From Geobacillus stearothermophilus ATCC 12980 (GTDB taxonomy: Bacteria; Bacillota; Bacilli; Bacillales; Anoxybacillaceae), in the NCBI RefSeq assembly GCF_030369615.1, contig NZ_CP128494.1, positions 840,001-904,000 of the forward strand: 64,000 bases of DNA, given 5' to 3'. The stretch's first letter is position 1. The number at the start of each line of letters is the position of its first letter. Below are positions 56,164-64,000 of the stretch, piece by piece. Below the pieces are notes generated by a model. It did no database searches and was not told where the DNA came from. It worked only from the letters and a program-made list of their open reading frames with translations. The position numbers were made by a program, and so were the translations under genes.

Positions 56164-57093
56164 ATGGCCGAATTGAAAGCGGTGCACCAGGATGCGGCCG
56201 ATGCCGGTCATCGCTCGCATGTGAGCGTCAAGACAGTTTGGAGAGAGTTATCGTCTGTTGTGAAAATCGGAATCGTCAATTCGAATTTGATTACGACGTT
56301 CGCCGGGATGTGGCTGGCGTTTTATTTTACTGGGGAACACTTTTTGGAGAACCTGCATCTTGTTTTTTTCACGCTGTTTGGGGCAGCGCTTGTCATCGCA
56401 GGTTCATGCGCCATTAACAACTACATTGACCGCGACATCGATCAATATATGGAGCGGACGAAAGTGCGGCCGACGGTAACTGGAACGATGGAGCCGCGGC
56501 GCGTACTTTGGCTCGGAGTTGCCCTGGTCGCCGTCGGCACGATGAGCTTGCTCATAACAACGGTTACGGCAGCGGTGGTCGGGCTCATTGGCATGGTGAC
56601 GTACGTCTTTTTCTATACGCTTTGGACGAAGCGCCATTATACGCTCAACACTGTCGTCGGCAGCATTTCCGGCGCCGTGCCGCCGGTGATCGGCTGGACC
56701 GCGGTTGACCCAAGTTTCCATGTCGTCCCGCTTGTTCTCTTTTTGATCATGTTTTTATGGCAGCCGCCGCATTTTTTGGCGTTGGCGATGAAGAGGTGCG
56801 AGGAGTACCGGGCTGCCGGCATTCCGATGCTGCCGGTCGTTCACGGCTTCGCCATGACAAAACGGCAAATCATCGTCTGGGTGGCCTGTTTGCTGCCGCT
56901 GCCGTTTTATTTGTTCTCGCTCGGCGCGCCGTTTTTAACGGTCGCGACGCTGCTGAACATCGGCTGGCTGTTTTTGGGGCTGTGGGGCTTGAAAATGAAA
57001 GATGACTTAAAGTGGGCGAAATGGATGTTCGTCTATTCGCTCAACTATTTGACAATTCTATTCGTGGCGATGGTGATCGCCACCTTATGGTAA
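56164..57093 (+). CDS. ctaB: Protoheme IX farnesyltransferase (heme O synthase)
   Basis: A UbiA-type membrane prenyltransferase attaching farnesyl to heme B to form heme O, the substrate of CtaA. ATG 56164 follows AGGAGGAACAGGAG. Length is 309 residues with about nine helices. The Mg-diphosphate motif reads [19 protein letters not shown] (about 82-100), and the second Asp-rich-equivalent region is around [20 protein letters not shown]. It is the first gene of ctaBCDEF, and an AT-rich inverted repeat separates it from ctaC. Confidence 0.95.
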   Translation: MAELKAVHQDAADAGHRSHVSVKTVWRELSSVVKIGIVNSNLITTFAGMWLAFYFTGEHFLENLHLVFFTLFGAALVIAGSCAINNYIDRDIDQYMERTKVRPTVTGTMEPRRVLWLGVALVAVGTMSLLITTVTAAVVGLIGMVTYVFFYTLWTKRHYTLNTVVGSISGAVPPVIGWTAVDPSFHVVPLVLFLIMFLWQPPHFLALAMKRCEEYRAAGIPMLPVVHGFAMTKRQIIVWVACLLPLPFYLFSLGAPFLTVATLLNIGWLFLGLWGLKMKDDLKWAKWMFVYSLNYLTILFVAMVIATLW

Positions 57094-57100
57094 ACGTTTG

Positions 57101-57134
57101 AAATTCTTTCATCTCTTTCATCATGAAAGAATTT
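57101..57134. repeat. 12-bp perfect inverted repeat between ctaB and ctaC
   Basis: AAATTCTTTCAT and ATGAAAGAATTT flank a 10-base loop that repeats CTTTCAT. No T run follows, so it may be an operator or an RNA-stability hairpin. Confidence 0.6.
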
Positions 57135-57176
57135 GTATATATTTCTACATCAAAGAAAGAGGGGTTTGATTAGGCT

Positions 57177-58247
57177 ATGAACAAAGGGCTGCGTAACTGG
57201 CGCTTACTTTCTTTGTTTGGAATGATGGCGCTGTTGCTCGCCGGCTGCGGCAAGCCGTTTTTGTCGACGCTCCAGCCTGCCGGCGAAGTAGCGGACATGC
57301 AGTACTCGCTCATGTTGCTGAGCACGTCGATCATGGTGCTCGTCATTGTCGTTGTAGCGATTATTTTCGTCTATGTTGTCATCCGCTTCCGGCGGCGCAA
57401 GGGGGAAGAAAACAAAATTCCGAAGCAAGTGGAAGGAAGCCATAAACTAGAAATTATTTGGACTGTCATTCCAATCATCCTCTTGCTGATTTTGGCGGTG
57501 CCGACGGTATCGGCGACGTTTAAGCTGGCGGATGTCAAGCCGATGAATGACAAGAACCGTGATAAAGACACGGTTGTGGTCAACGTGCGCGCCAACTTGT
57601 ATTGGTGGGAGTTTGAGTACCCGGATTACGGCATTATTACGAGCCAAGATTTAGTCGTGCCGACGAATGAAAAAGTGTATTTCAACTTGGTCGCGTCGGA
57701 TGTCAAACACTCGTTCTGGATTCCGGCGGTCGGTGGAAAAATGGATACAAATACGGACAACAAAAACCAGTTCTGGCTTGTCTTTGACCAAGAAGCGACA
57801 GATAAAGCCGGCGGCGTCTTTTACGGCAAATGTGCGGAGCTTTGCGGGCCGTCGCATGCCTTGATGGATTTCAAAGTGCGTCCGTTGCCGCGCACGGAGT
57901 TTGATGCTTGGGTCGAAAAAATGCAAAATGCAAAAAAACCGGTTGTGACGGATCCGGTTGCCAAACAAGGCGAGGCGATTTTCAACAAAAGCTGTATCGG
58001 CTGCCATGCCGTGTCGCCGGTAGACAAGCGTCCGGAACAGGCACGCACAGCGCCGAACTTGGCGAACTTTGGCGATCGCGAACGAATTGCCGGCATTTTA
58101 GAACACAATGAAGAAAACTTGAAAAGATGGCTGCGTGATCCCGAAAGCATAAAGCCTGGAAACAAAATGACAGGTACATATGGCGAACTGACAGAAGAGC
58201 AGATTGATGCGTTGACGAAATATTTAATGAGCTTAAAAGTGGAATAA
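57177..58247 (+). CDS. ctaC: Cytochrome caa3 oxidase subunit II with fused cytochrome c
   Basis: Receives electrons in the caa3 terminal oxidase. ATG 57177 begins a 356-residue lipoprotein precursor (lipobox LLLAGC, Cys 24) with two membrane helices (about 45-65 and 90-112). The CuA domain has HSFWIPAVGGKMD and CAELCGPSHALM. A C-terminal cytochrome c domain (about 255-356) has the heme motif CIGCH and the axial Met in GNKMTGTYG. The fused cytochrome c is the mark of caa3-type oxidases in Bacillus. Confidence 0.96.
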   Translation: MNKGLRNWRLLSLFGMMALLLAGCGKPFLSTLQPAGEVADMQYSLMLLSTSIMVLVIVVVAIIFVYVVIRFRRRKGEENKIPKQVEGSHKLEIIWTVIPIILLLILAVPTVSATFKLADVKPMNDKNRDKDTVVVNVRANLYWWEFEYPDYGIITSQDLVVPTNEKVYFNLVASDVKHSFWIPAVGGKMDTNTDNKNQFWLVFDQEATDKAGGVFYGKCAELCGPSHALMDFKVRPLPRTEFDAWVEKMQNAKKPVVTDPVAKQGEAIFNKSCIGCHAVSPVDKRPEQARTAPNLANFGDRERIAGILEHNEENLKRWLRDPESIKPGNKMTGTYGELTEEQIDALTKYLMSLKVE

Positions 58248-58269
58248 GGTATAAAAGGGAGGTTTCACT

Positions 58270-60141
58270 GTGAGTACGATCACTCGCAAAAAGGGTGTCG
58301 GCGCCGTTTTATGGGATTACTTGACAACAGTCGATCATAAAAAAATCGCCCATCTGTATCTAATCGCCGGAGGATTTTTCTTCCTGCTTGGCGGTCTTGA
58401 GGCGCTGTTCATCCGCATTCAGCTCGCGAAGCCGAACAACGATTTCCTTGTCGGCGGCTTGTATAACCAAGTGCTGACGATGCATGGAACGACGATGATT
58501 TTCTTGGCTGCGATGCCGCTTGTTTTCGCCTTTATGAACGCAGTCGTGCCGCTGCAGATCGGCGCGCGCGACGTTGCGTTCCCGTTCTTGAACGCGCTCG
58601 GATTTTGGCTCTTTTTCTTCGGCGGCCTGTTTTTAAACTGTTCGTGGTTTTTAGGAGGCGCGCCGGACGCCGGTTGGACGTCGTACGCATCGCTAGCGCT
58701 CGATTCGAAAGCGCACCACGGTGTCGACTTTTACACGCTCGGATTGCAAATTTCCGGTATTGGAACGTTGATAGGCGGGATTAACTTCCTTGTCACGATC
58801 ATCAACATGCGCGCTCCGGGCATGACGTTTATGCGCATGCCGATGTTCACATGGGCGACGTTTGTAACGTCGGCGCTTATCTTGTTTGCATTCCCGCCGC
58901 TGACGGTTGCTTTGATTTTCATGATGATGGACCGGTTGTTTGGCGGCAACTTCTTTAACCCCGCTGCCGGTGGTAATACGATTATCTGGGAGCACTTATT
59001 CTGGGTGTTTGGACATCCGGAAGTTTACATTCTTGTTTTGCCGGCATTCGGTATTTTCTCGGAAATTTTCGCGACGTTCTCGCGCAAACGCCTATTCGGT
59101 TATTCGTCAATGGTGTTTGCGACCGTGCTCATCGCGTTCTTAGGCTTCATGGTGTGGGCGCACCATATGTTCACCGTCGGGATGGGACCGATTGCGAACG
59201 CCATCTTTTCTGTCGCAACGATGACGATTGCGGTGCCGACCGGGGTGAAAATTTTTAACTGGCTGTTTACGATGTGGGGCGGAAGCATCAAATTTACGAC
59301 GCCAATGCATTATGCGGTGGCGTTTATTCCGTCGTTCGTCATGGGCGGGGTGACCGGGGTCATGTTGGCGTCGGCGGCGGCGGATTATCAATACCATGAC
59401 AGCTATTTTGTTGTTGCGCACTTCCATTACGTCATTGTCGGTGGGGTTGTGTTCGCTTTGCTTGCCGGCACGCATTATTGGTGGCCGAAAATGTTTGGCC
59501 GCATGCTGAATGAAACGCTCGGCAAAATGACGTTCTGGCTGTTCTTTATCGGTTTCCATTTGACATTCTTTATCCAGCACTTCCTCGGCTTGATGGGGAT
59601 GCCGCGCCGCGTCTTTACGTATTTGCCGAACCAAGGATGGGAAACCGGCAACTTGATCAGCACGGTTGGGGCATTCTTTATGGCAGCCGCGACGGTTATT
59701 TTACTTATTAACATTGTGATTACGACGGTAAAAGGCGAAAAAGCGGCGGGGGATGCATGGGGCGACGGCCGCACGCTCGAATGGGCGATCGCTTCGCCGC
59801 CGCCGGTGTACAACTTCGCTCAAACGCCGCTCGTCCGCGGGCTTGATGCTTTCTGGCTCGAAAAAATGGAAGGCAAAAAAGAATTGACGCCGGCTGAACC
59901 GCTTGGTGACATTCATATGCCCAATTCGTCGTTCTTGCCGTTTGTCATTTCGTTTGGACTGTTTGTTGCAGCATTCGGCTTTACGTACCATAATGACGCC
60001 GGATGGGGCTTGCCGGTCGGCATTCTCGGCCTGCTGATCACACTCGGTTCGATGTTGCTGCGTTCGGTGATCGATGACCATGGCTTCCATATCCATAAAG
60101 AAGAAGTGCTTGAGCTTGAGAAGAAGGGGGCGAACGCCTGA
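58270..60141 (+). CDS. ctaD: Cytochrome caa3 oxidase subunit I
   Basis: The catalytic subunit with heme a and the heme a3-CuB centre, which reduces O2 and pumps protons. It starts at GTG 58270 behind AAAGGGAGG. Length is 623 residues. Motifs are HGTTMIFLAAMP (heme a His), WEHLFWVFGHPEVYILVLPAFG (CuB His with cross-linked Tyr), AHHMF, and YFVVAHFHYVIVGG (heme ligands). The long C-terminal extension with two extra helices is usual for caa3. It overlaps ctaE by one base. Confidence 0.97.
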   Translation: MSTITRKKGVGAVLWDYLTTVDHKKIAHLYLIAGGFFFLLGGLEALFIRIQLAKPNNDFLVGGLYNQVLTMHGTTMIFLAAMPLVFAFMNAVVPLQIGARDVAFPFLNALGFWLFFFGGLFLNCSWFLGGAPDAGWTSYASLALDSKAHHGVDFYTLGLQISGIGTLIGGINFLVTIINMRAPGMTFMRMPMFTWATFVTSALILFAFPPLTVALIFMMMDRLFGGNFFNPAAGGNTIIWEHLFWVFGHPEVYILVLPAFGIFSEIFATFSRKRLFGYSSMVFATVLIAFLGFMVWAHHMFTVGMGPIANAIFSVATMTIAVPTGVKIFNWLFTMWGGSIKFTTPMHYAVAFIPSFVMGGVTGVMLASAAADYQYHDSYFVVAHFHYVIVGGVVFALLAGTHYWWPKMFGRMLNETLGKMTFWLFFIGFHLTFFIQHFLGLMGMPRRVFTYLPNQGWETGNLISTVGAFFMAAATVILLINIVITTVKGEKAAGDAWGDGRTLEWAIASPPPVYNFAQTPLVRGLDAFWLEKMEGKKELTPAEPLGDIHMPNSSFLPFVISFGLFVAAFGFTYHNDAGWGLPVGILGLLITLGSMLLRSVIDDHGFHIHKEEVLELEKKGANA

Positions 60142-60761
60142 TGCATGCGGAAGAAAAACTGACAGCCGAGACGTTTCCGGCGGCGCCGGAACGCGCCACC
60201 CTTGAAGGGAAAAACAAGTTTCTCGGTTTTTGGCTGTTTTTAGGCGGAGAGACGGTGCTGTTCGCCTCTCTCTTTGCCACCTATTTGGCGCTCAAAGACA
60301 AAACGAACGGCGGCCCTTCGGCAGAGGAGCTGTTCCAAATGCCGATCGTATTTATGGCGACCATGCTGCTGCTAACCAGCAGCTTGACGAGCGTGTATGC
60401 CATTTATCATATGAAAAACTTTGATTTTAAAAAGATGCAGCTCTGGTTTGGCATTACCGTTTTGCTTGGCGCCGGCTTTTTGGGCTTGGAAATTTACGAG
60501 TTCAATGAATATGTGCATGAAGGCCATAAGTTTACGACGAGCGCCTTCGCGTCCGCCTTTTACACGCTCGTCGGCACGCACGGCGCCCACGTTGCGTTTG
60601 GATTGCTTTGGATTTTAACATTGATGATTCGCAATGCCAAGCGCGGGTTAAACTTATATAATGCCCCGAAGTTTTACGTCGCGAGCCTTTATTGGCACTT
60701 TATCGACGTCGTCTGGGTGTTCATTTTTACCGTCGTATATTTAATGGGAATGGTGGGGTGA
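60141..60761 (+). CDS. ctaE: Cytochrome caa3 oxidase subunit III
   Basis: A 206-residue membrane subunit with five helices, lacking the first two of mitochondrial COX3. ATG 60141 shares its A with the ctaD stop. Motifs are NKFLGFWLFLGGETVLFASL, FVGTH-type YTLVGTHGAHVAFGLLWI and LYWHFIDVVWVFIFTVVYL. It stabilises subunit I during turnover. It is followed 4 bp later by ctaF. Confidence 0.96.
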   Translation: MHAEEKLTAETFPAAPERATLEGKNKFLGFWLFLGGETVLFASLFATYLALKDKTNGGPSAEELFQMPIVFMATMLLLTSSLTSVYAIYHMKNFDFKKMQLWFGITVLLGAGFLGLEIYEFNEYVHEGHKFTTSAFASAFYTLVGTHGAHVAFGLLWILTLMIRNAKRGLNLYNAPKFYVASLYWHFIDVVWVFIFTVVYLMGMVG

Positions 60762-60765
60762 ACGT

Positions 60766-61098
60766 ATGGCGAACCAAACGAACTCCGGAAATGAACGCGT
60801 CGATTTGGCATACCGTCGCCGCAAAAATGCGGAAGAGATGCGCCATCAACTGATTGCATTCGTTTTGATGATTTTGTTGACGCTCATTGCCTTCGCCGCC
60901 GTTGGTTACGAAGAGTTTTCCCATTGGTTTGTCGTTCCGTTTATTTTGTTGCTTGCCGCTGTGCAAGTGGCGTTCCAGCTTTATTATTTCATGCATATGA
61001 GCCATAAAGGCCACGAATTCCCGGCGATGTTTATTTACGGCGGTGTGGCGGTTATGCTTCTACTTGTTTGGGCGTTTACAACAGTTATTTGGTGGTAA
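60766..61098 (+). CDS. ctaF: Cytochrome caa3 oxidase subunit IV
   Basis: A 110-residue small subunit with three membrane helices (LIAFVLMILLTLIAFAAVGY, WFVVPFILLLAAVQVAFQLY, MFIYGGVAVMLLLVWAFTTV). It contains the HMSHKGHEFP loop typical of CtaF. ATG 60766 follows GGTGGGG in the end of ctaE. It is the last gene before a strong terminator, so ctaBCDEF or ctaCDEF ends here. Confidence 0.93.
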   Translation: MANQTNSGNERVDLAYRRRKNAEEMRHQLIAFVLMILLTLIAFAAVGYEEFSHWFVVPFILLLAAVQVAFQLYYFMHMSHKGHEFPAMFIYGGVAVMLLLVWAFTTVIWW

Positions 61099-61138
61099 GA
61101 AAAGGGGGAATCGGTTTTGCGCCGGTTTCCCCTTTTTC
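61099..61138 (+). terminator. Terminator of the cta oxidase operon
   Basis: AAAGGGGGAATCGG and CCGGTTTCCCCTTTTT form a long stem with a T run. Confidence 0.9.
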
Positions 61139-61164
61139 AATAGCCTTGGCGCGGCGTCGTGTAG

Positions 61165-61170
61165 TATAAT
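61165..61170 (+). promoter_or_regulatory. -10 box of ctaG
   Basis: A perfect TATAAT lies 30 bp before ctaG and after the oxidase terminator. The -35 is unclear. Confidence 0.4.
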
Positions 61171-61199
61171 GGGAAAGGACAAATCAGGAGGGGATTCGT

Positions 61200-62102
61200 A
61201 TGTTTCAATCGCTGCAAATGTTTGGCCCCGTCGCCCTTTGGAGTCCGTTTTTTTTGCTTGTGTTAGCGGCGGTTGCGTTGCTGTACATTGGGATCACCGG
61301 GCCATGGCGGCAGCGCTTTGGCCTTGATGATCCGGTTCCGGGCAAACAGAAGGCGTACTTTTTGGTCGGCATCGCGCTCCTTTACGTATGCAAAGGTTCG
61401 CCGCTTGATCTGCTCGGCCATTTATCGTTTACTGCTCATATGGTGCAAATGGCGGTGCTGTATTTGATCGTGCCGCAATGTTTCATTTTAGGCATTCCGG
61501 CGCCGCTGTATGAGCGCCTCTTCCGTTTCGCCGCGGTGCGCCGCCCGTTTCAGCTGCTGACGAAGCCGGTCATCGCTCTACTGCTGTTTAACGGCTTGTT
61601 TTCGCTTTACCATGTGCCGATGATTTTTGACACCGTTAAAATGAATATGATTTTGCACGCTGTCGTCACTACGGTCATTTTTGTCGCCGCGTTTTGCATG
61701 TGGTGGCCGCTTGTCAACAAGCTGCCTGATTGGCAAACGTTGTCGGGATTGAAAAAAATGGGCTACATTTTCGCCAATGGTATGCTGTTGACGCCGGCTT
61801 GCGCGCTGATCATTTTTACGGACACGCCGCTTTATGCGACGTACACCGACCCGAAGGCATGGATGGCTTCTTTGGCGCTTTGCGTGCCGCAAGGGACTTT
61901 GGCGTCGCTTGATTTGACAGGCCCGCAAATGTTCTTGTCGATGTCGCCGTTTCATGACCAACAGCTCGGCGGGGTATTGATGAAAATTATTCAAGAAATC
62001 GTATACGGGATCATGCTGTTCGTTGTTTTCAGCGAATGGTATCGGAAAGAGCGGGAAAAAGAACCGAACATGGGTATGGAGCCGCGGCCGACGAAATTGT
62101 AA
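61200..62102 (+). CDS. ctaG: Cytochrome caa3 assembly factor CtaG
   Basis: A membrane protein of the Caa3_CtaG family, needed for caa3 oxidase (CuB) assembly in Bacillus and unrelated to mitochondrial Cox11. ATG 61200 follows AGGAGGGG. Length is 300 residues with about seven helices. Motifs are YFLVGIALLYVCKGSPLDLL, SFTAHMVQMAVLYLIVPQCF and SPFHDQQLGGVLMKIIQEIV, the His/Met-rich pattern expected of a copper handler. It has its own -10 after the oxidase terminator. Confidence 0.93.
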   Translation: MFQSLQMFGPVALWSPFFLLVLAAVALLYIGITGPWRQRFGLDDPVPGKQKAYFLVGIALLYVCKGSPLDLLGHLSFTAHMVQMAVLYLIVPQCFILGIPAPLYERLFRFAAVRRPFQLLTKPVIALLLFNGLFSLYHVPMIFDTVKMNMILHAVVTTVIFVAAFCMWWPLVNKLPDWQTLSGLKKMGYIFANGMLLTPACALIIFTDTPLYATYTDPKAWMASLALCVPQGTLASLDLTGPQMFLSMSPFHDQQLGGVLMKIIQEIVYGIMLFVVFSEWYRKEREKEPNMGMEPRPTKL

Positions 62103-62151
62103 ACCGGTGTTGGCTGCAAGGGGATGAGTTGAAAGGAAAGGGAGAGAACGG

Positions 62152-62607
62152 ATGGCGATTTTACCGACGATCAGCACAAGTTGCATCGTGATCAGCGCTT
62201 TGCTTGTTGCTTACGGCTGGTATTTGATCAGCCGCAAACGGACGGAAGCGCATAAAAAGGTGATGTTGGCCGCCGCCGTCTTTGCGCTGTTGTTTTTTAT
62301 CATTTACATGTCGCGGACGTTGTTTATTGGCAATACGAGCTTCGGCGGACCGGAGAATGTCAAAGTCTATTATACGGTGTTTCTTATTTTCCATATCATG
62401 TTGGCGACAGTGGGAGCCGTATTTGGCCTTGTGACGATCTGGACGGGGCTGAAAGACAGCCGCTCCCGCCATCGCCGGCTTGGGCCGGTGACGAGCATTA
62501 TTTGGTTCGGCAGCGCTTCGACGGGGGTCATCGTGTATTTGCTTCTTTACGTCCTGTACCCGGGTGGGCAGACGACCTCGCTGATTAAAGCAGTGCTCGG
62601 ATTTTAG
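62152..62607 (+). CDS. DUF420 membrane protein (YozB/CtaM-like)
   Basis: A 151-residue membrane protein with four helices. ATG 62152 follows AAAGGAAAGGGAG. The DUF420 pattern is visible: LPTISTSCIVISALLVAYGW, RTEAHKKVMLAAAVFALLFF, YYTVFLIFHIMLATVGAVFG and LGPVTSIIWFGSASTGVIVY, with His in each of the conserved positions. The S. aureus member CtaM is needed for heme A-containing oxidase, and B. subtilis YozB is a relative. Its place right behind ctaG supports an oxidase-assembly role here. Confidence 0.85.
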   Translation: MAILPTISTSCIVISALLVAYGWYLISRKRTEAHKKVMLAAAVFALLFFIIYMSRTLFIGNTSFGGPENVKVYYTVFLIFHIMLATVGAVFGLVTIWTGLKDSRSRHRRLGPVTSIIWFGSASTGVIVYLLLYVLYPGGQTTSLIKAVLGF

Positions 62608-62666
62608 AGGCAAGTGGCATCGGCCGGCCGGATCGCATAACATAACAAAAATAGCTCATACGCTGC

Positions 62667-62677
62667 GGGGGGGGGGG
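62667..62677 (+). promoter_or_regulatory. Run of 11 G serving as the ribosome site of the Asp23-like gene
   Basis: Eleven G followed by AGTGCG lie 6 bases before GTG 62684. The tract includes the only purine-rich pairing region for 16S rRNA, so slippage would alter initiation strength or spacing. Confidence 0.55.
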
Positions 62678-62683
62678 AGTGCG

Positions 62684-62977
62684 GTGAAGACGTTCCGGCA
62701 TCGGAAGCGGAGCGCCGTAGAAGCGACGCTGTTGACGATTGTCATGATGTGTGTGCGGGAATGGGAAGACGTTGTAATGGACGATTGCGAAATATTTGTA
62801 GCTGTTTCACAAGAGGACCGCTGCCGCATCAGCGTGAAGCTATCCGTCCGGTATGGGGCGTCGGTACTCGCGGTTTGCCGGCAGCTGCAGCAGCAAATTG
62901 CTGAGGAGATCGCCGCGATGACGCCATACAGCGCCGAGTCGGTCGATGTGACGGTCAAACGGCTTGTCGCGACGTAA
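62684..62977 (+). CDS. Short Asp23/Gls24-like protein
   Basis: A 97-residue protein starting at GTG 62684. The second half (CRISVKLSVRYGASVLAVCR, QLQQQIAEEIAAMTPYSAES, VDVTVKRL) has the beta-alpha pattern of Asp23/Gls24 (YloU-like) alkaline-shock proteins. These form membrane-associated scaffolds, but this protein lacks the usual N-terminal stretch. Other family members are about 120-150 residues, so this may be a divergent short form. It has its own terminator. The assignment is tentative. Confidence 0.5.
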   Translation: MKTFRHRKRSAVEATLLTIVMMCVREWEDVVMDDCEIFVAVSQEDRCRISVKLSVRYGASVLAVCRQLQQQIAEEIAAMTPYSAESVDVTVKRLVAT

Positions 62978-63012
62978 AAACGCATGAGAAAAGAGCTCTC
63001 ATGCGTTTTTTC
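62978..63012. terminator. Bidirectional terminator
   Basis: AACGCATGAGA and TCTCATGCGTT form a perfect 11-bp stem with A and T runs on the two sides. Confidence 0.9.
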
Positions 63013-63013
63013 T

Positions 63014-63373
63014 TTACTCTTTCGTCTTTTCAATTTCGCGTTTGACTTGCTCCAATACTTTTTGGCATTGGCCGACAAGGGAAGATGGAAAATGCTCATC
63101 TTCGCCATATTCAACGCCATGCGGATAGTAATGTTTCCCTAAAATCGGTGTGAGCAGTTTAATGAGTGCATAGCGCGAGTCGACATCCCCTTCGATCGCG
63201 TACCCTTGAACACGCAAATAGTATGTTCCCTCTTTAATCACGTATTTCCGGTCGTATGTGACCCGTTCGTAATCCCACTGCGCCGCGCGTACAAAACCGT
63301 GGCGCGCCATGATGTCATCAAGGAGGGACAGTTCAACCGTTTGATTTTCAAGACCGCTATTGTCAAATTTCAT
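63014..63373 (-). CDS. YugN-like family protein
   Basis: A 119-residue soluble protein. ATG 63373 follows AGGAGGAAG. It reads MKFDNSGLENQTVELSLLDD, GFVRAAQWDYERVTYDRKYV, GTYYLRVQGYAIEGDVDSR and ILGKHYYPHGVEYGEDEHFP, the pattern of the YugN-like family as I remember it. No enzyme motif is visible. It is transcribed against the Asp23-like gene and away from the CBS gene. Confidence 0.75.
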   Translation of the reverse strand: MKFDNSGLENQTVELSLLDDIMARHGFVRAAQWDYERVTYDRKYVIKEGTYYLRVQGYAIEGDVDSRYALIKLLTPILGKHYYPHGVEYGEDEHFPSSLVGQCQKVLEQVKREIEKTKE

Positions 63374-63548
63374 GTTTCTTCCTCCTAACAACGCAGGTAT
63401 GTAAAGCGCCAAAAAGGAAATCGTCCCCTCATTTATAATAGTACGAAAACGGTTTGCATTTCAACGAATTGTTTGCCATTGTTTCTGTTTTGCTTGCATT
63501 TTTTCTCGCTGCCGGATGCACAATAAAAGCAGAAAGGAGAGACGGACA

Positions 63549-63974
63549 ATGCAAACGGTTCGGGACATCATGTCGACGGATGTACAATATTGCACCCCGC
63601 TTGACAACATGTATGAAGTGGCTGTAAAAATGCGTGAATTTAATGTTGGCGCCATTCCGATCGTCGATCAAGGCCGCCTCGTCGGAATGATTACGGACCG
63701 CGATTTAGTCGTGCGCGGCATCGCGGAAAAACATCCGGGTTCAACGGCGGTGACCGAAGTGATGAGCCGCGAGCTGGTGACGGTGTCGCCGGACGATTCC
63801 GTGCAAAAAGCGGCGGACATCATGGCGCGCCATCAAATTCGCCGTCTCCCGGTCGTTGAAGGCGGCCGTTTAGTCGGCATCGTTGCCCTCGGCGACTTGG
63901 CGACGAACCGTTATTCGGATGAGAGCGCCGGCCGTGCGCTTAGCGAGATTTCTGAACAACATCGCGTCCATTGA
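63549..63974 (+). CDS. ylbB: CBS-domain protein (YlbB-like)
   Basis: A 141-residue tandem CBS protein that should bind adenine nucleotides. ATG 63549 follows GAAAGGAG. CBS1 is about 1-60 (TVRDIMSTDVQYCTPLDNMY, VGAIPIVDQGRLVGMITDRD) and CBS2 about 68-125 (VTEVMSRELVTVSPDDSVQK, IRRLPVVEGGRLVGIVALGD). B. subtilis has the CBS protein YlbB in this place, two genes after ctaG. The regulated partner is unknown. The gene ends 26 bp before the window edge and is complete. Confidence 0.85.
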   Translation: MQTVRDIMSTDVQYCTPLDNMYEVAVKMREFNVGAIPIVDQGRLVGMITDRDLVVRGIAEKHPGSTAVTEVMSRELVTVSPDDSVQKAADIMARHQIRRLPVVEGGRLVGIVALGDLATNRYSDESAGRALSEISEQHRVH

Positions 63975-64000
63975 CTGAATACGGACAGACATTGTTTCTT

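Overview
The window is a piece of a thermophilic Bacillaceae chromosome, almost certainly Geobacillus. Codon use is GC-rich with strong GGAGG-type ribosome sites. The PdhA-D, peptide deformylase and 1147-residue pyruvate carboxylase proteins look like the Geobacillus/'Bacillus stearothermophilus' enzymes as I remember them. From patA onward the gene order follows the B. subtilis patA-ykyB-ykuE-fadH-ykuI-ykuL-dapH-dapL-ykuS-ktrC-rnjA-ykrA-def-pdhABCD-speA-yktA-suhB-ylaF-typA-ylaHIJKLN-ftsW-pycA-ctaABCDEFG-ylbB block, with insertions and losses. No rRNA, tRNA, CRISPR array or intact transposase gene was seen. All homology statements are from memory and from visible motifs.

Layout. 1-1.7 kb: the C-terminal part of a chemotaxis receptor. 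1.7-2.1 kb: a hairpin-rich relic resembling the right end of an IS200/IS605-type element. 2.1-6.4 kb: odhAB (2-oxoglutarate dehydrogenase E1/E2) behind a promoter with a cre-like site. 6.4-12.9 kb: a decayed catabolic island bracketed by two inverted copies of a ~117 bp MITE-like repeat. It holds two oxidoreductases, an acyl-CoA dehydrogenase pseudogene fused to the tail of an acyl-CoA synthetase, a TetR regulator, a phosphotransferase, and a ComB-like/quinone-oxidoreductase chimera. 13-25 kb: patA, an IDEAL-domain protein, a frameshifted corA, a DUF1906-like protein, an ISL3-family relic with a perfect 8-bp target duplication, a response-regulator/GGDEF - HEAT-repeat - glycosyltransferase operon (GGDEF gene frameshifted), ykyB, ykuE, a frameshifted fadH and a frameshifted ykuI. 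25-33 kb: a c-di-AMP-sensor-like CBS protein, lysine/peptidoglycan genes dapH-dapL, ktrC, rpoY-rnjA, an unannotated 23-residue amphipathic peptide gene, ykrA and def. 33-38 kb: the pdhABCD operon. 38-43 kb: the SR1/SR1P small-RNA gene with two CcpN-like boxes, speA, a deletion-scarred nitronate monooxygenase, yktA and suhB. 43-51 kb: typA and the yla cluster to ftsW. 51-63 kb: pycA and the heme A/cytochrome caa3 cluster ctaA, ctaBCDEFG plus a DUF420 gene. The end holds a short Asp23-like protein, a YugN-like protein and a CBS protein.

The genes fit together as a central-carbon and respiration region: pyruvate enters by PDH or pyruvate carboxylase, 2-oxoglutarate is oxidised by OdhAB, and electrons reach the caa3 oxidase whose assembly and heme A factors are encoded alongside. 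SR1P and its CcpN-like sites tie the region to glycolysis/gluconeogenesis control.

The most striking theme is decay confined to dispensable genes. I find five genes with a probable single-base frameshift, one with two in-frame stops, and three with large internal deletions that create chimeras or truncations. Every core gene (pdh, odh, cta, pycA, ftsW, typA, rnjA) reads through cleanly, which argues against sequencing error as the only cause.
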